Shown here in pieces: positions 1 through 10,779 of a stretch of 64,000 bases of DNA. Below the pieces are notes generated by a model, which did not search any database, was not told the origin of the DNA, and saw only the letters and a list, made by a program, of their open reading frames with translations. Position 1 is the first letter of the stretch. Each line of letters starts with the position of its first letter. Source of the DNA: Prorocentrum cordatum (taxonomy: Eukaryota; Sar; Dinophyceae; Prorocentrales; Prorocentraceae); NCBI GenBank assembly GCA_963575745.1, contig CAUYUJ010006347.1, positions 310,785 through 374,784 of the forward strand, given 5' to 3'. The translations under genes were made by a program, and so were the position numbers.

Positions 1-185
1 GAGTAGGAAGGCAACTTGTGGGCGTCGACGCTCCACTGGTAGCTGCAGCACTGCGTTGCCCGCAAGACTCGCGAGGCCCGACACGGCTTTCTGCAAGGAC
101 GGAATCTCGGCCGCCACGTTCTGCAGATGGGCACTGCTGCGAGGCCAGCGGATGCCGATGCTCATTTGCTGCTTGAAGCGCCGAC
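1..185 (-). CDS. Possible coding exon, runs off left edge
   Basis: Read on the minus strand, this stretch is open for about 60 codons from near 185 to the window edge. It gives a non-repetitive peptide with mixed composition (it includes LQNVAAEIPSLQKAVSGL). There is no recognisable domain, so no function is offered. A possible splice acceptor (TTCAAG followed by CAGCAAATG) lies at its upstream end. The adjacent sequence up to 350 is also open in a second minus-strand frame, so either an intron or a frameshift would separate them. The exon would continue beyond the window. It could equally be chance openness in GC-rich DNA; confidence is low. Confidence 0.3.
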
Positions 186-1109
186 ACAGAGGCGGCCGTT
201 CCCAGCATGAGCCAGACCTGGCCCCGACATGCATTGCAGGGAACCCGCTTGCTTCTCAGCTTTCCGCGGGCAATCGACGCCCTCGCATTGGATACTTACT
301 GTGGCCCACCCTACGGTTGGCTCGGAGACGGCGCCGATGTTCGAAGTCACTGCTGGCGCGCCTCTGGGGCGCCCTCTCTCCAGCCCCCCTCTGGGCCCTG
401 GGCTTCGACACCCCCCTTCGGCATCTCATTCGCCCCTTCCTCGCCAGAGAGGGCGAGGCCGTAGGTGCATGCGCTGATGACGCTGGAGTAGCGCTCACCA
501 CCACTGCTTTGCCACCTCGCCTGCGCACCACCACCTCGCACGCCCAGACGCTAGCAAGCAACTTGCTGCAGGGCTCGAAGGGCATTGTCACCCCGAGGTC
601 GCGGCCAAAATTTGGGCGATCGCGCCGGCCTGGGCGTCGCTTGCCATCTCAGGGCGCACCAAATATCTGGGGGCAAAGATTTGCTCAACGGCCCCCCCGC
701 GGATCAAATGGCGCGAAGCAGGACAAGAGTGGCGGAGTAGGGGTCTCGCCATCGCCATGCCCCGTGCCCCTGGCGAGGCAGCCGTCGAATTGCACGAATG
801 CACGTGACTGTCTGCCTTGGGATGTCTGGCCCGATCTTGCCCCTGCGCGTGAAAATCAAGGGCGGATGGAATACTGCGCCCGCTAGTGGACCCTTCGACA
901 TTCCCCCCGCAGAGTCGATGCGATTGAGGCCAACCCCCCACCCTCAGCTCGGCAGCCATGCTTGTCAGCGTTCCACAAAGAAGGTGCCCGAAACCAGCCC
1001 CAGCAGACTTGATAGCAGAACTTGTGAGTCTGCCGTCACAGGAGGAGGCGGAACTGGGGAAGTAGGAAGGGAAGGGGGCAAGAGGATGAAGAGAGATGTG
1101 TGAGCAGGA
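186..1109. other. GC-rich stretch, no supportable gene
   Basis: Several frames are open on both strands because the DNA is GC-rich. None shows a recognised domain, and the frames disagree with one another. Nothing here can be named. Confidence 0.5.
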
Positions 1110-1145
1110 GCAGGAGGAGGAGGAGGAGGAGGAGGAGGAGGAGGG
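1110..1145. repeat. (GGA)n microsatellite
   Basis: About twelve GGA/GAG triplets in a row. Similar purine or pyrimidine triplet tracts recur throughout the window. Confidence 0.95.
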
Positions 1146-1309
1146 GCAGCGAAAACAGGAAGATTATCATCCGACACACATAGGCCCACATGGCCCCCAT
1201 ACAAGAGCACTTGGTCGTCGATGCCCTTCAGGATGTTGAAGAGGTCTTATGGCCAGTGCCGCCAGCCCTGAACGACGACGACGAGCTGCTAATGTGGGTC
1301 AGAGTCCTC

Positions 1310-1840
1310 AGAGATGCTTCTCGGGGTCGCTTCGGAGCGCTCTCGGGGGCCTCTGGGGGGGTAGTTTGGGGGGCATGTTGGGAGGCTCCTGGGGGCCGCG
1401 TGGGGCTTCCCGAGGGCTTCTTTGTGGGCTCGAACTGTTCGTTTGGGTCCCCTGTCTGGGCACCCTCTTGGAGCCGTCTTGGGAGCCTGTTAGGCCTTCT
1501 TAGAGGCCTCTTTAGGCCGTCTTGGGGCCCTCTTGGGTCGTTTCAGACCTTTACTAGTGGGGGGCGATCTTGGGGGCCTCTTGTACCGTCTTGGAATGTC
1601 GGGAAGCCGACAAGGTGAGAACCCAACATTTATCAAAAATAAGAACAATCAATGATTTGCACCTCTTGGGGCCCTCTTGGGAGTGCTCTTGGAGGCCTCC
1701 TTTGGGCATCTTGGCAATCTCTTGGGCCGTCTGGAGGCTGATCTGGCGTCTTGGACCGATAGTTCGGCGATTCGGGGCCCTTTTGGACAGTCTTGGCGGC
1801 CTCTTGGGAAAGTCTTGGTTCGTCTCTGAGGGTTTGGGGC
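1310..1840. repeat. Degenerate CTTGGGGGCCTC minisatellite
   Basis: Variants of a core such as CTTGGGGGCCTCTTGGGAG recur every 20-40 bp for about 500 bp. A shorter block of the same motif lies at 12030-12130. Both blocks are preceded by the same short text, GTGCCGCCAGCCCTGAA (near 1257 and 11970), so this is an interspersed family and not a local accident. No coding function is claimed. Confidence 0.75.
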
Positions 1841-1924
1841 TTCGGGGTCCTCGGGGGCGAGGGGGGGAGGGCATTCTGATTCGGGACTTGCCCCGGGCCC
1901 CCCTGGGACAGCCCCCCGGCGAGG

Positions 1925-2061
1925 CAGGGATCAAAGGGAAGGGGCTCCCCTTCGACTCGACTACGAGGTTGCTACTTAATTTCGCTTTGGGTGACGCGCT
2001 TGAGGAGGTGGGCCCATGGAAGGCAGGGGGGAGCGGCAAAGTCGACGACGACGGCGATGTC

Positions 2062-2102
<41 letters not shown>

Positions 2103-2150
2103 CGACAAACGGAAGAGCGTCTTCACACGCCGACAGGGTCGGCGGAATCT
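1925..2150 (+). repeat. Interspersed repeat R7, copy 1
   Basis: This segment and 12790-12985 are diverged copies of one sequence. They share GGGAAGGGGCT followed by CCCTT near the start, a (GAC)n-like or GGCGAC core, and ACACGCCGACAGGGTCGGCG near the end. In this copy the core has expanded into about 20 GAC triplets (2040-2105). Long acidic or serine-rich open frames across it come from that triplet run. Confidence 0.7.
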
Positions 2151-2409
2151 TGATGGCGCCCAACCTGATGGTCATCCCCCTTTATACTCCCCGGCTTCTC
2201 CTCCTCATCCCTTCTCCGCATACTCCTCTTTCCACATCTTTGCAACATACATCTGGAGCGAACGAAGGACGCACACGTACATGAATGTACGCTCATTTCG
2301 CATGTACGCATTGCGTGAATGTTTGTATTACGAGGCTGGTCTCGCGGACTGGGATCATGTACGTGGTTGGGCGCTTACGTCTTTTTGTGATCTCTCTCAC
2401 GCATTTAGG

Positions 2410-2600
2410 CATCGTGTATATATACATACATACATACGTACGCACGTACGAACGCACGTACATACATACGTGCATACGTACGTACGCACATACATACATA
2501 CGTGCGTGCGCAAGTATATACATACACCTACATACACACACAACACACAAAACAACAACAAACATAAACACATAAAAAAACGCGCACACGCGCGCGCCCC
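2410..2600. repeat. CATA/CGTA tetranucleotide and CACA tract
   Basis: A simple-sequence tract of CATA and CGTA units followed by CA-rich DNA. It ends directly before the splice acceptor of the first WD40 exon at 2604. Confidence 0.9.
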
Positions 2601-2604
2601 CCAG

Positions 2605-2666
2605 GAGGTCGGGCCACTGGTCTACAGCGCCTCCCGCGACCTGACTATCAAGCAGTGGGACAAGCG
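2605..2666 (+). CDS. WD40-repeat protein, exon 1 of 3 seen
   Basis: This exon encodes the end of one WD40 blade, VYSASRDLTIKQWDKR: the strand with the SxD turn, then the closing W-D dipeptide. WD40 repeats fold into beta-propellers that act as protein-protein scaffolds; the partner of this protein cannot be inferred. The exon starts after a C-run plus CAG at 2604 and ends two bases into the Arg codon. Joined to 7416 it reads QWDKRSGQCLATLEGH, a classic blade-to-blade transition, which is the main reason for choosing these boundaries. The intron would begin GAGAGC, a GA rather than a GT donor. Earlier blades and the start codon must lie upstream, in exons I cannot identify or outside the window. 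Confidence 0.75.
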
Positions 2667-3739
2667 GAGAGCTCCCCCTCTCGCCCCTTGGGATTCCGAT
2701 CTGTCGCCCACGCGCGGGCGTTACCTTGTGCGCCCCCCTCTTGCCTAGGTCGGGCAACGCGGTGCACCCACTCCCCTTCCCTTGGTATCGCTCGGACGTG
2801 TCCATTTTCCCTTTGGCGAGGAGCATCTTTGATCATCTTGAGGAACATGCACGGGGAATGGACGTCCGAGCGATGGCAAATTTCCCCTCCCCCATCCCTT
2901 CCCGCCCTCCCTTCCCCCCCCCCCTCCTCCTTCCCCTCCCCCATTCCCCCTCTCCCGCATCACCTCCTCCGCTCCCTATTTTTCTGCACCCTCCCCTCTC
3001 ACTCCCTGGCCCCCTCCCAATCCACAAACGCCCCCGCCCCGTTGTCCTCCTGTCTCCCCCTCTCATTCTTCGCCCCCCCCCCTCCACCGGCCTCACCTGT
3101 TGTGGAGGAGAAGCTCGAGGCAAGAGTAGGGAGGAAGGACGTGGACAGAGGAGGAAGGGGACATAGGAGGAGGAGGAGGACGAGGAGGAGGAGGAGGAGG
3201 AGGAGGAGGAGGAACACAGAGGAGAGAGGATGGACGTGAACGGAGGTGGAAGAGAACGCAGGAGGAGGAGCACAGAGGAGAGAGGATGGACGAGATGGAA
3301 AGAAGGGAAGGGGGACGGAGAGCAGAGGACAGAGGGAATAGGGGAAAGGAGGAAGGGAGGAGGAGGAGGAGGAGGAGGAGGAGGAAGAGGACGACGAAGG
3401 ACACCGGACGACTGAAGGAGGGGGGGGATGTGGTGAGAGGATGGGCGCACACAAACGAGGGAGGAGGAAAGGGAGGAACAGTAGGAGCACGAGCACGAGA
3501 AGCAAGGGGAGCAGGAGGAGGGGGAGGACGAGCAACCTGCCCGAGCCACCTTCCGCCGCACAGGGCGTCATCCTGGCGAGTCTCCGGCGGCCGCTGCGCG
3601 CGCACCGCGTCCGCATTCCGCGGGCAGCCGCGCCATCCCGTCACTGTATTCCGACCTTGAACCGCCATGTTCTCATCAACGATATGGTTGGGCGACCCTG
3701 CGACGGCATACATCCTGAGAGTGATCTTTGAAAGCGAGC

Positions 3740-4800
3740 CGATCCAAAAGGCGCAGAATCCGAGACCGTTGAGTTCACATCTTACGCTCGCGGGGTGCTA
3801 GACGAGTTATCACATAATACTTCGACCGCGGGGGACCATCAGATTGCCAGCAAGAGACAGCAATGCCCGGCACAACCATCTACAGGATCCACCATCAGAT
3901 CGATTGGGTCTTCCCACCAAGCATACTCTGGGTTTCCTGATAAGCGTGGGGGGGGTCCCCCTCCGACGGGGTCAACCTCGCCTCGTCGTCGCGCCGCGAC
4001 GGGCGTTGGAACGCCTTTGGCGCGCGTGGCCGCCCGCGACGGGGATCGATGTGGGGCTGTCGGCGGGGGTCACGCCCCCCCGACGCTTATTGAGAAACTC
4101 GGAGTACCAAGCGTTCAGAAATTTCGCCCCCCTACTCAGCCAATGTCCGCCGCCGCCCCCAGATACGCCATGACTTCAGGCAGGTGCAGCTCAAACTGGT
4201 TCTTTGCACACTTTGACCACCACGCCAAGAGCAAATGCAGTTACGGAGCGTTCGAACATCAATCGAGAACAAGTGTTTGGGGAATCTGCGCTTTCCACAC
4301 CCTCTGAAACGATTGGCTCCAGCAGAAACAGCTGGGATGGTCTGATTCACAAGCCAACGGAAACTATCACGCACGCCAGTTCAAGTGGAGCAGATGATGA
4401 GGCTTCAAAGGAAGGTGGAAACCCCGAGGCGTTGTCGTTCGCGCAAATATGCTCGTTTACAGCACCGTACGATTACCTCCTTTGCAGCAAGCGTATCGGA
4501 GCTGAATTTTCAGAAGACGAAGATGTGCTCTAGCAGACCGCGCGTGGTTGCTGCATGTGGGCAGCATGCGTGGCTCGTTCGCTTCAGAAGCACTCGGACA
4601 CACAACGGCCCAGAAGGCAAATAAGGGAAAGTTGGCGTCATTTCTGGACGTTGGTACTGCATCGCCGCTTGCAAGACCATGTTCGCAAAGCCAGATCATT
4701 ATTGAATTTGCGTTGAGGTCCAGGTCGAAATGGCATGAGGGGGGTTGCAAGCAGCCCAGGTGCTTCAGTACCGCAGCGAATTCAAATCAGGTGCAAGGTT
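3740..4800. other. Lower-GC intronic stretch without recognised gene
   Basis: Balanced base composition and few repeats. Open frames of 80-170 codons occur on the plus strand (for example 3844-4173 and 4204-4533) with protein-like composition, but no domain is recognised and the frames overlap. Listed as unexplained single-copy-looking sequence. Confidence 0.4.
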
Positions 4801-5264
4801 GGATCGTATCTGGGGAGTGGACAATTTCACAGGCGGCATGGAGCAGCTCTCAGGCACCAGTTGTACCGACGAGGAGCAGTTCGACCAGCTCCATCACGCA
4901 ATGCCTTCCTGAATTGGTCTCCCGATCCAAACACAAGTGCCAACAAGAAGCCTGCACGACGACTGCGGCCGGGGTGGCCTCCCTGACCTGCTCCTCCCTC
5001 CTGGCCTGCCCTCTGCTCCTTTCTGTCCCCCTTCTCTCTCCTTGCCTCTGTGCCTTCCCCTCCCCCCTCCCCGGGGGCTGGGTGGGTCTGTTTGTGCGCG
5101 TGCTGTGTGGCGCGCGCGCGCGAGCGTGGGCGGCGGGACGGGTGGAGGGCTGGAGGTGCCCAGCCCGCTGTCCCGCGGCCGCGGCGACGGCGCGCCGGCG
5201 TCGAGGAGGAGGTGGGCGTGTCGGGGCCCGAGAGACGGGGGCCAATGCAAGCGGGGGTCAGCCA

Positions 5265-5440
5265 GAGCGCCCGATCTTGCAGGATCCTGCAGGGCCAGGG
5301 TCGCATTGACCCGGGCTTGGGTGCATGATCCTGCAGGACCCTTCGCATTGACCCGGGCTTGTGCGCAAGATCTTGCAGGACTCTGCAAGGCCTGACTGAC
5401 CAGGGTCTGGATTGACCCAGATCAGAAGATCCCCGAGGTG
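5265..5440 (+). repeat. Minisatellite, 40-55 bp unit
   Basis: Three diverged units, each with GATCTTGCAGGA-like text followed by CATTGACCCGGGCTTG. A related fragment, GGATTGACCCGGGTCAGAAG, lies alone at 8452-8471. Confidence 0.75.
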
Positions 5441-5664
5441 TGGAGAGGTTGGGTGGTTGCGGCGGGTGGTGAAACCGAGACTTCTGAAGCTGCGACAGCG
5501 CAATTATGTTTGTTTTGCCTGGCATCAGGACGTGTCGAATGACTGCTAGTTTTTGCTCTTCGGCGGTCATGGAGCCGCGCCTCGGCGGCTGCGGACGAGA
5601 AGGCGGCGGAGGAGGACGATGTGAGGAGGAGGTGGAAGAAACCCGCCGTTTGGTTGAAGGTTTA

Positions 5665-6130
5665 CAATCAGTTCCAAGGGGCTACGAGGCCATCCCGCAG
5701 CTGTCCGGAAGAAGCTGCCACTGCTGGCAGCCGCTGGAGCACTCAATCAAATTTGCCGTCAGTCGAGCAGCCTGCACCGTTGCGACAAAATCGCTGTAGT
5801 ACAATCACTTCCATGCGTTTTTCCCCCCTGTTCCTCCCCATCGTTTCTCCTCTCGTTTGCTTTCTCGTCTTCTCGTCCTTGCTGCATTGTGCCGCCACGC
5901 TTGGAATGGGAACACGTTCTGCGGTGCCCTCCAGACGCAGCAGCCTACAGACGAGGCGGCCGACGATGACGGGGTACTCTCCAGTTCCAACGGGCCACGA
6001 TGCTATCCCACCGCTGTCTGGAAGGATTTGCTATTCCTGGGAGCCGCTAGAGCATTCGAGCAAGTCGCCGTCAGAGCCAGCGCCGTCACGACAAAATATA
6101 TGTTTTTACAATGTCGCTTCCATCGCGCTC
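5665..6130 (+). repeat. Two diverged direct copies of a ~150-bp segment
   Basis: 5665-5815 and 5980-6130 align along their length. Both read VP-G, then AIP-LSGR, W-PLEHS in one plus-strand frame. Many differences fall at third codon positions, as if the segment once coded. No family is recognised. It may be a duplicated exon or a repeat with accidental openness. Confidence 0.6.
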
Positions 6131-6920
6131 TTTGTACCTGCATCGCACTCCCACCGCTATGGGTACTTCGGCAAGGCTTAGCTTGCCTTCTTATCAGTTT
6201 CAAGACCCGCTGTGAAGGCACAACATCTTGGAGGTGGTGGGTGACGCACTGGAGAAGGAAGTGGACTTGAAGCACCTGCATGTATCAACAGCTCTTCAGC
6301 GCCAGCCAGCTTGAGGCGCAACGTTCTGCACAGACCCCCGTCGAGGGCGTGCTCGTTCCGTTCGCTTCAGCCACACTTCGAGCAACGACCTTTTCTCAGC
6401 AACAAGAGGTCGCAGCGTGGCCAGCCGCACGCCGATTATTAACTGAAGGAGGTGGTGTTCAAAGAGGCTGAGGTGGAAGTGCAGGAGGATGAGCGCCATC
6501 GGAGAGGCAACCCCAGACCAGGGCTGCCCCCGAGGCTCGCCACATCCGAGGCTCCAGCCAGACTGGAACGCACTGCACTGCAGTTTCACACGAGCAGCAC
6601 TGACCCTCGACGAGGGCCTCGTTGGGGAAGGGGGGGGCTATGAGGTTGAGAAAAAAGGTGGGGAAGGAACAAGTCCTGCCACTTCAGACGGTGTCAACCT
6701 AATCCTTACAATGCTGCCTAGACCAGTCAAAAGCCAGGTCGCACAGACTCCGCCAACCTACAGCAGTCTCAACGTACCAGCTAGCTGTATCACAGCTGCC
6801 CTCGGTGAGGGTTAGAAGTGCCCTCGGTGAGGGCCCTTTCACGGGCTGAGTCGGATTGCGGAGGTATTGTGGGATGGGAGGGGACTACTTAGCCGACGCC
6901 TGCAGATCTGATACTTGTCT

Positions 6921-7142
6921 CTACTTTCCTTTGTCTATGTGCACCTTCTGCGCCATTTCCCAGTTTGCCGTAAGGTGATTGCACTGTTTGGCGAGCCATT
7001 GTTTGAGATGTACTGCGCAGAAGAGCGCAACAGACTCGCCTGTCATGTTTGCCAAACGGAAAAGTCGGGAGGACGGAGGAGCCTGGCCCCATAGTGTGCC
7101 GAAGCATTTCTCGACCTGGACGTGGGCCGCTCGAGCCAGCAC
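6921..7142 (-). CDS. Unidentified minus-strand open segment
   Basis: An open minus-strand stretch of about 73 codons ends at a stop near 6921. The peptide has ordinary globular composition, including RLANMTGESVALFCAV and LKQWLAKQCNHLTANWE, and it is not built from repeats. It lies in the large WD40 intron on the opposite strand. I recognise no family, and no good start codon or acceptor is evident. It could be the last exon of a nested gene or chance. Confidence 0.25.
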   Translation of the reverse strand: MLARAAHVQVEKCFGTLWGQAPPSSRLFRLANMTGESVALFCAVHLKQWLAKQCNHLTANWEMAQKVHIDKGK

Positions 7143-7415
7143 GGCCCGGCGTCACCAACATATTGATACAAGGTGTGCGTCGCCCCCCCCCCCCGGGGGC
7201 GACGCGCGCACCGAGAAATCTTCTAGTGCAGGCGTCGTGGCGGGCGCTTTCTGGCCCGACCGGACCGCTCGGGCGGCGATACACCACAAGAGGCGTCTAC
7301 CATCACGTCCGGGTCGGACGCGCGCCTCCGAAGAGCACGTCTAGCACTGGCACGTCTTCGTGTGTCCAGCACGGCCGCGGCCGAGGGCAGCCGCCCGGCC
7401 ACGGGCCGCCGCCAG

Positions 7416-7511
7416 GAGCGGCCAGTGCCTCGCCACCCTGGAGGGCCACATGGCGGGGGTCACGTGCCTGCTGGCCGCGGACGGCAGCCTGCTCAGCGGC
7501 TCGGCGGACAG
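7416..7511 (+). CDS. WD40-repeat protein, exon 2 of 3 seen
   Basis: Encodes a nearly complete WD40 blade: GQCLATLEGH with the conserved GH dipeptide, then VTCLL, a short turn (AADGS) and LLSGSADR with the conserved S-x-D. The acceptor is GCCAG at 7411-7415. The last codon (AGG) is split, and exon 3 supplies its third base and continues T-I-R-Q-W-D. At the downstream junction CAGGACC occurs both at the donor (7509-7515) and at the acceptor (10777-10783). The splice point can therefore slide within the repeat, and the intron reads GA...AG in the consensus placement. The flanking proline and serine runs are not part of the exon. Confidence 0.8.
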
Positions 7512-7814
7512 GACCCGCCCGCCCTCTCCGCCGCCGTCGCCGTCGCCGCCCTCGAGCTCGTCCTCGTCCTCGTCGTCGCCCTCTGTCCCCGCCGCAGTGA
7601 TCGTCCTTCCTCTCGTCGTCGCCGGAGTCGAGGTCGTTGGCGTGCTCGCCCCTGGGCCTGTTTCTCGTCGTCATCCTCCTCCGCCTCCGCTTCCTCCCCG
7701 TATTCCTCTTCCCTGTCGTCTTCGTCGACCGGCTGGGAGGGCCCTCGCCGCCCCCTCTGCCCCACAGTCGTCGTCACCCCCCCCATCACCTGCTGCACAG
7801 TCAACCCGCATCAT

Positions 7815-7995
7815 AAGGGCGCACGATAAGAACGCAAGGGCCTTGGAAGGCCATCTCGAGGCGTTTCGAGCGGGGCACGGCCAGCGAAAGTGCCCAAGGA
7901 TGGGCCGAAGGGGCAAGGATACCCTTGGGAAGGCTGCCCATGCTTACTGTGCGGGTTGACTGTATGACGGCACCGGCAGGACAGCGAGTGCGGTA
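7815..7995 (-). repeat. Interspersed repeat R6, copy 1
   Basis: The reverse complement aligns with 28590-28750 and 31505-31660. Shared text includes CAGCCTTCCCAAGGG, CATCCTT, CACTTTCG and CCCCGCTCGAAACGCCTCG. No open frame is conserved with certainty. Copies 1 and 2 are the most similar. Confidence 0.75.
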
Positions 7996-8014
7996 CAGAG
8001 AACGCCCTGCTCTC

Positions 8015-8200
8015 GAACACGGGAACCAGCATCAACCTAAACTTGCATGGGAGCCGCGCGGATTTCTCGGGCCGGCGTTGGACCCACCTTGGCGGCGCCT
8101 CCAGTGCCGCCCGCGCGCCAGGGCAAGGGTGTCAAGCGCCGACCCAAGAAACCCGCGCGGACCTCCGAACGTTTGTCTTTCCCTTCTGCCAGGAACACGG
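8015..8200 (+). mobile_element. Family B inverted-repeat element, copy 1, with 8-bp TSD
   Basis: A GC-rich palindromic element of about 170 bp is flanked by the direct repeat GAACACGG (8015-8022 and 8193-8200). Its two halves carry the family core GCCGCGCGGATTTCT and its inverse. The right end is CTTTCCCTTCTGCCAG, a polypyrimidine tract plus AG, directly before the second repeat copy. Removing 8015-8192 restores one uninterrupted frame across the junction (reads ERPALEHGIDHRIDVLKH, then stop), so the element could act as a GA-AG intron. Confidence 0.75.
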
Positions 8201-8864
8201 CATCGATCACAGAATTGATGTACTCAAACATTGATTTCCCCGCTGACAGTACAATAGAGACGCGTAGAATGCTCGTGGATTCACGGAACTGCGTATTTTT
8301 TCACATTTTCGGCGGGAAGAGCAATTTTTGGGGCAAGTCTATTCTGTAGTCGACCCCTACTTGGAAATTGGAGCATATACATTACCAGTGGCGGATTGTT
8401 TCTCAATCCCAGGAATCTTTGAGGGTCGGGGACGACGTCGGGGTGGTGCTGGATTGACCCGGGTCAGAAGACGCCCGATAGAGTTCGATTCCTTACCTGC
8501 TCGACTGCCCGCAATGGGATGGTCGGTCGTGGGCCTGAGGGGCCCAGTCCCCGCTTGTGTGGGCAGGACTGCGTTTCCGGTTTGCCCTCGCGGCCAGGGC
8601 GCAACCGAGGCAGAATGTGCGAGCATGGTGTCTGGGTGGGGGGGAAAGGGTGACATTTGAAATGGCGGTTCGATTGATCTTCGTGGTTTGAATCTGCAAA
8701 GGGTGAATCACAAGACAGATGGATTTTCAAGGTGGAAAGGCCCGTATGTATTCCACCCTGAACCCTCCACCCTAAGAAAATGCTCAGAACTTGCACGAGA
8801 GCATCGTAGGAAAGTGTGGCTTGTCCTGCAGCAGATCATGGGGGCCTGGTATACCCTTTCAATG

Positions 8865-9025
8865 TCGTCTTTAGCGTCGATTCGTGCCGATTAGCGTCTG
8901 AGAGTCGATGAGGCAGCGCTGATTTAGCGTCGATTTACTGACGATTAGTATCGATCTTGCGTCGATGAGCGTCGATCTAGCGCCGATGAGCGTCGATCCA
9001 GAGTCGATCAGCGTCGATTCGCAGG
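8865..9025 (+). repeat. GCGTCGAT minisatellite
   Basis: Around 15 degenerate copies of AGCGTCGATT or AGCGCCGATG in 160 bp. Confidence 0.85.
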
Positions 9026-9594
9026 AGCCGACAAAATTGTATGGGAGGCTCCCATGAGTTGCCACCGGAGTTTGTGTCGAGGGCGGCTGGGTGGGAACGT
9101 TTCGGACCAGTTCCCACGGGTGGCACGTTGTACACGGAGGGAGCCGAGCAGCCGAGAAACGGCAAGAGAAACGTGGAACCCTCTCGCTGCAGAGCAGAAC
9201 TCGAGCCTGGGTCCGAGAACCCCAAAGAGTGCTCGCATGGAAAAGGGCTATTACTTCAGTTCCCATTGACTTGTGGATGCCATGACAATGGACACTCTAA
9301 CGACCCTATCATTCAATTCAAGTGTGTGTGTTTAGAATGTTGTAAAAATGTCATAAACATGCTCAACACATGTTTCTTGCATGGTTCCGACACGTTCGAC
9401 ACATGTTTTTGGACATCTGGAGATCATTTGGCAACATGCTTCCTCTCCATCGCCATGGATCGGGCGGGGCTTCGCCCAGTGTCCGCTGGATGGCCGCCCG
9501 CGGGCACCGCGTGTGCGCCCCGTGCGATGCTTGGGCGGGACGAGCCCAGTGCCGGCGCTGAGCACTGGTCTCTCCCCGGACCCCTTCGCGTGGC

Positions 9595-9840
9595 GACAAA
9601 AGTCACGACGAGAGGTTTGTCTGCATTTTCGGCCTCCGGGGGCTCTCGCCGGAACTCGGGAATGTTTCTATTTTCGGCATCAGGAGGATCTCGCCGGGCC
9701 TCGGGAATGTCTATATTTTCGGCCTCCGGGGGATCTCGCCGGGCCTCGGGACCGTCAAGAAACGGTTCAGGGTGAAAAACCTGTCCCGGGGAAGGGGTCC
9801 AGGCTCCTGAGGGGTCACGTCATGAAAAAATGACGACATC
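9595..9840 (+). repeat. Interspersed repeat R5, copy 1, internally triplicated
   Basis: Aligns with 13100-13275 (inverted) and 15239-15400. Shared text includes GTCACGACGAGAGG, CCGGGACCGTCAG-like text and CCGGGGAAGGGGTCCAG. In this copy a segment of about 43 bp (TTTCGGC, then CTCGCCGGGCCTCGG) is present three times (9635-9755). Confidence 0.75.
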
Positions 9841-10315
9841 GGGGGTTTGGGTCTGCATATGGGGCAGATGCCCCAACGACGCGTTCTTGAGCTGAAGGCC
9901 AAGGGACATGACACTACACCTATCCTGGCCTGATCACACGCGCTCTAGCTTACTATCTATGCCACGTGGTGTGGTACCTCTGGAGTCAGCTGTAGTCCGT
10001 GTGCCCGTCCTCCCGCGACGTCGTCTCAGGGGGAGATCAGACATTAGACCGACCAGTGTCCCTGGACCGCCTCATCCATCCCGCGTTCACTCCTCATCGT
10101 CATGCTACTTCCAGTTCGTCCTTTTCCTCTGCCCGCCGAATCTTATCTACGAAATCATCCTCCTCATCGTCGTCCCCGCCTTCGTTCTCCTCTTTTGCCT
10201 CCTCCTCTTTTTCCTCCTACTGTTCCTCACCCTCGTCCTCCGCGCCATCCTATCTCCAAACGTCTCCTTCTCCTCCTGCTCCTCTTCCCTCCAAGTTCCT
10301 ACTACTTGTACTCAT

Positions 10316-10316
10316 C

Positions 10317-10401
<85 letters not shown>

Positions 10402-10442
10402 CATCCTCATCCTCATCCTCATCCTCATCCTCATCCTCATCC
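10316..10442 (+). repeat. (ATC)n then (CTCATC)n microsatellite
   Basis: About 28 ATC triplets followed by CTCATC hexamers. Long Asp, Ile, Ser or His open frames across it are artefacts. Confidence 0.97.
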
Positions 10443-10770
10443 TCTGCTCCTACTCCTCTCCTCCTGCTCCTCCTCCTCCGCCTTCTCCTCCTCCTCCTCC
10501 TCTCCTTCTCCTGCCCCTTCCCTTGCTCCCTCTCTCCCTTGTCCGTCTTCTCCCTCCTCCGCCTTCTCCTCCTCCTCCTCCTCCTCCTCCTCCTCCTCCT
10601 CCACCGTTCCTTTTTCCTGCTCTTCTTCGTTTTTCCCCTCCTCCGCCGCATCCTCCTTCTCGTCCTCCCTCCCTTTTTCTTTATCTTCCTCCTCCTTCCC
10701 CTCCTCCGCCTCATCTTCCTCTCCTCACTTTCCCCTCCCCTCCTCTTCCCCCTACCCCCTCGCCCACCTC
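10443..10770 (+). repeat. TCC/CTC pyrimidine-rich tract
   Basis: Pyrimidine-rich sequence leading into the acceptor of WD40 exon 3. It could serve as an extended polypyrimidine tract. Confidence 0.85.
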
Positions 10771-10779
10771 CGTGCCCAG

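Larger units (their letters stand above)
2667..7415 (+). other. WD40 gene intron 1 (4.75 kb)
   Basis: Inferred intron between the first two WD40 exons. It holds CT-rich and GGA tracts (2880-3420), a lower-GC stretch without recognisable genes (3740-4800), a minisatellite (5265-5440), a 150-bp tandem duplication (5665-6130) and a minus-strand open peptide (6921-7142). The boundaries are GA...AG if the flanking exons are joined in frame. Confidence 0.55.
7512..10779 (+). other. WD40 gene intron 2 (3.27 kb)
   Basis: Inferred intron. It contains a family R6 repeat (7815-7995), a family B inverted-repeat element with an 8-bp target duplication (8015-8200), a GCGTCGAT minisatellite (8865-9025), a family R5 repeat with internal triplication (9595-9840), and ATC, TCC and CCT microsatellites (10316-10720). 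Confidence 0.55.
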
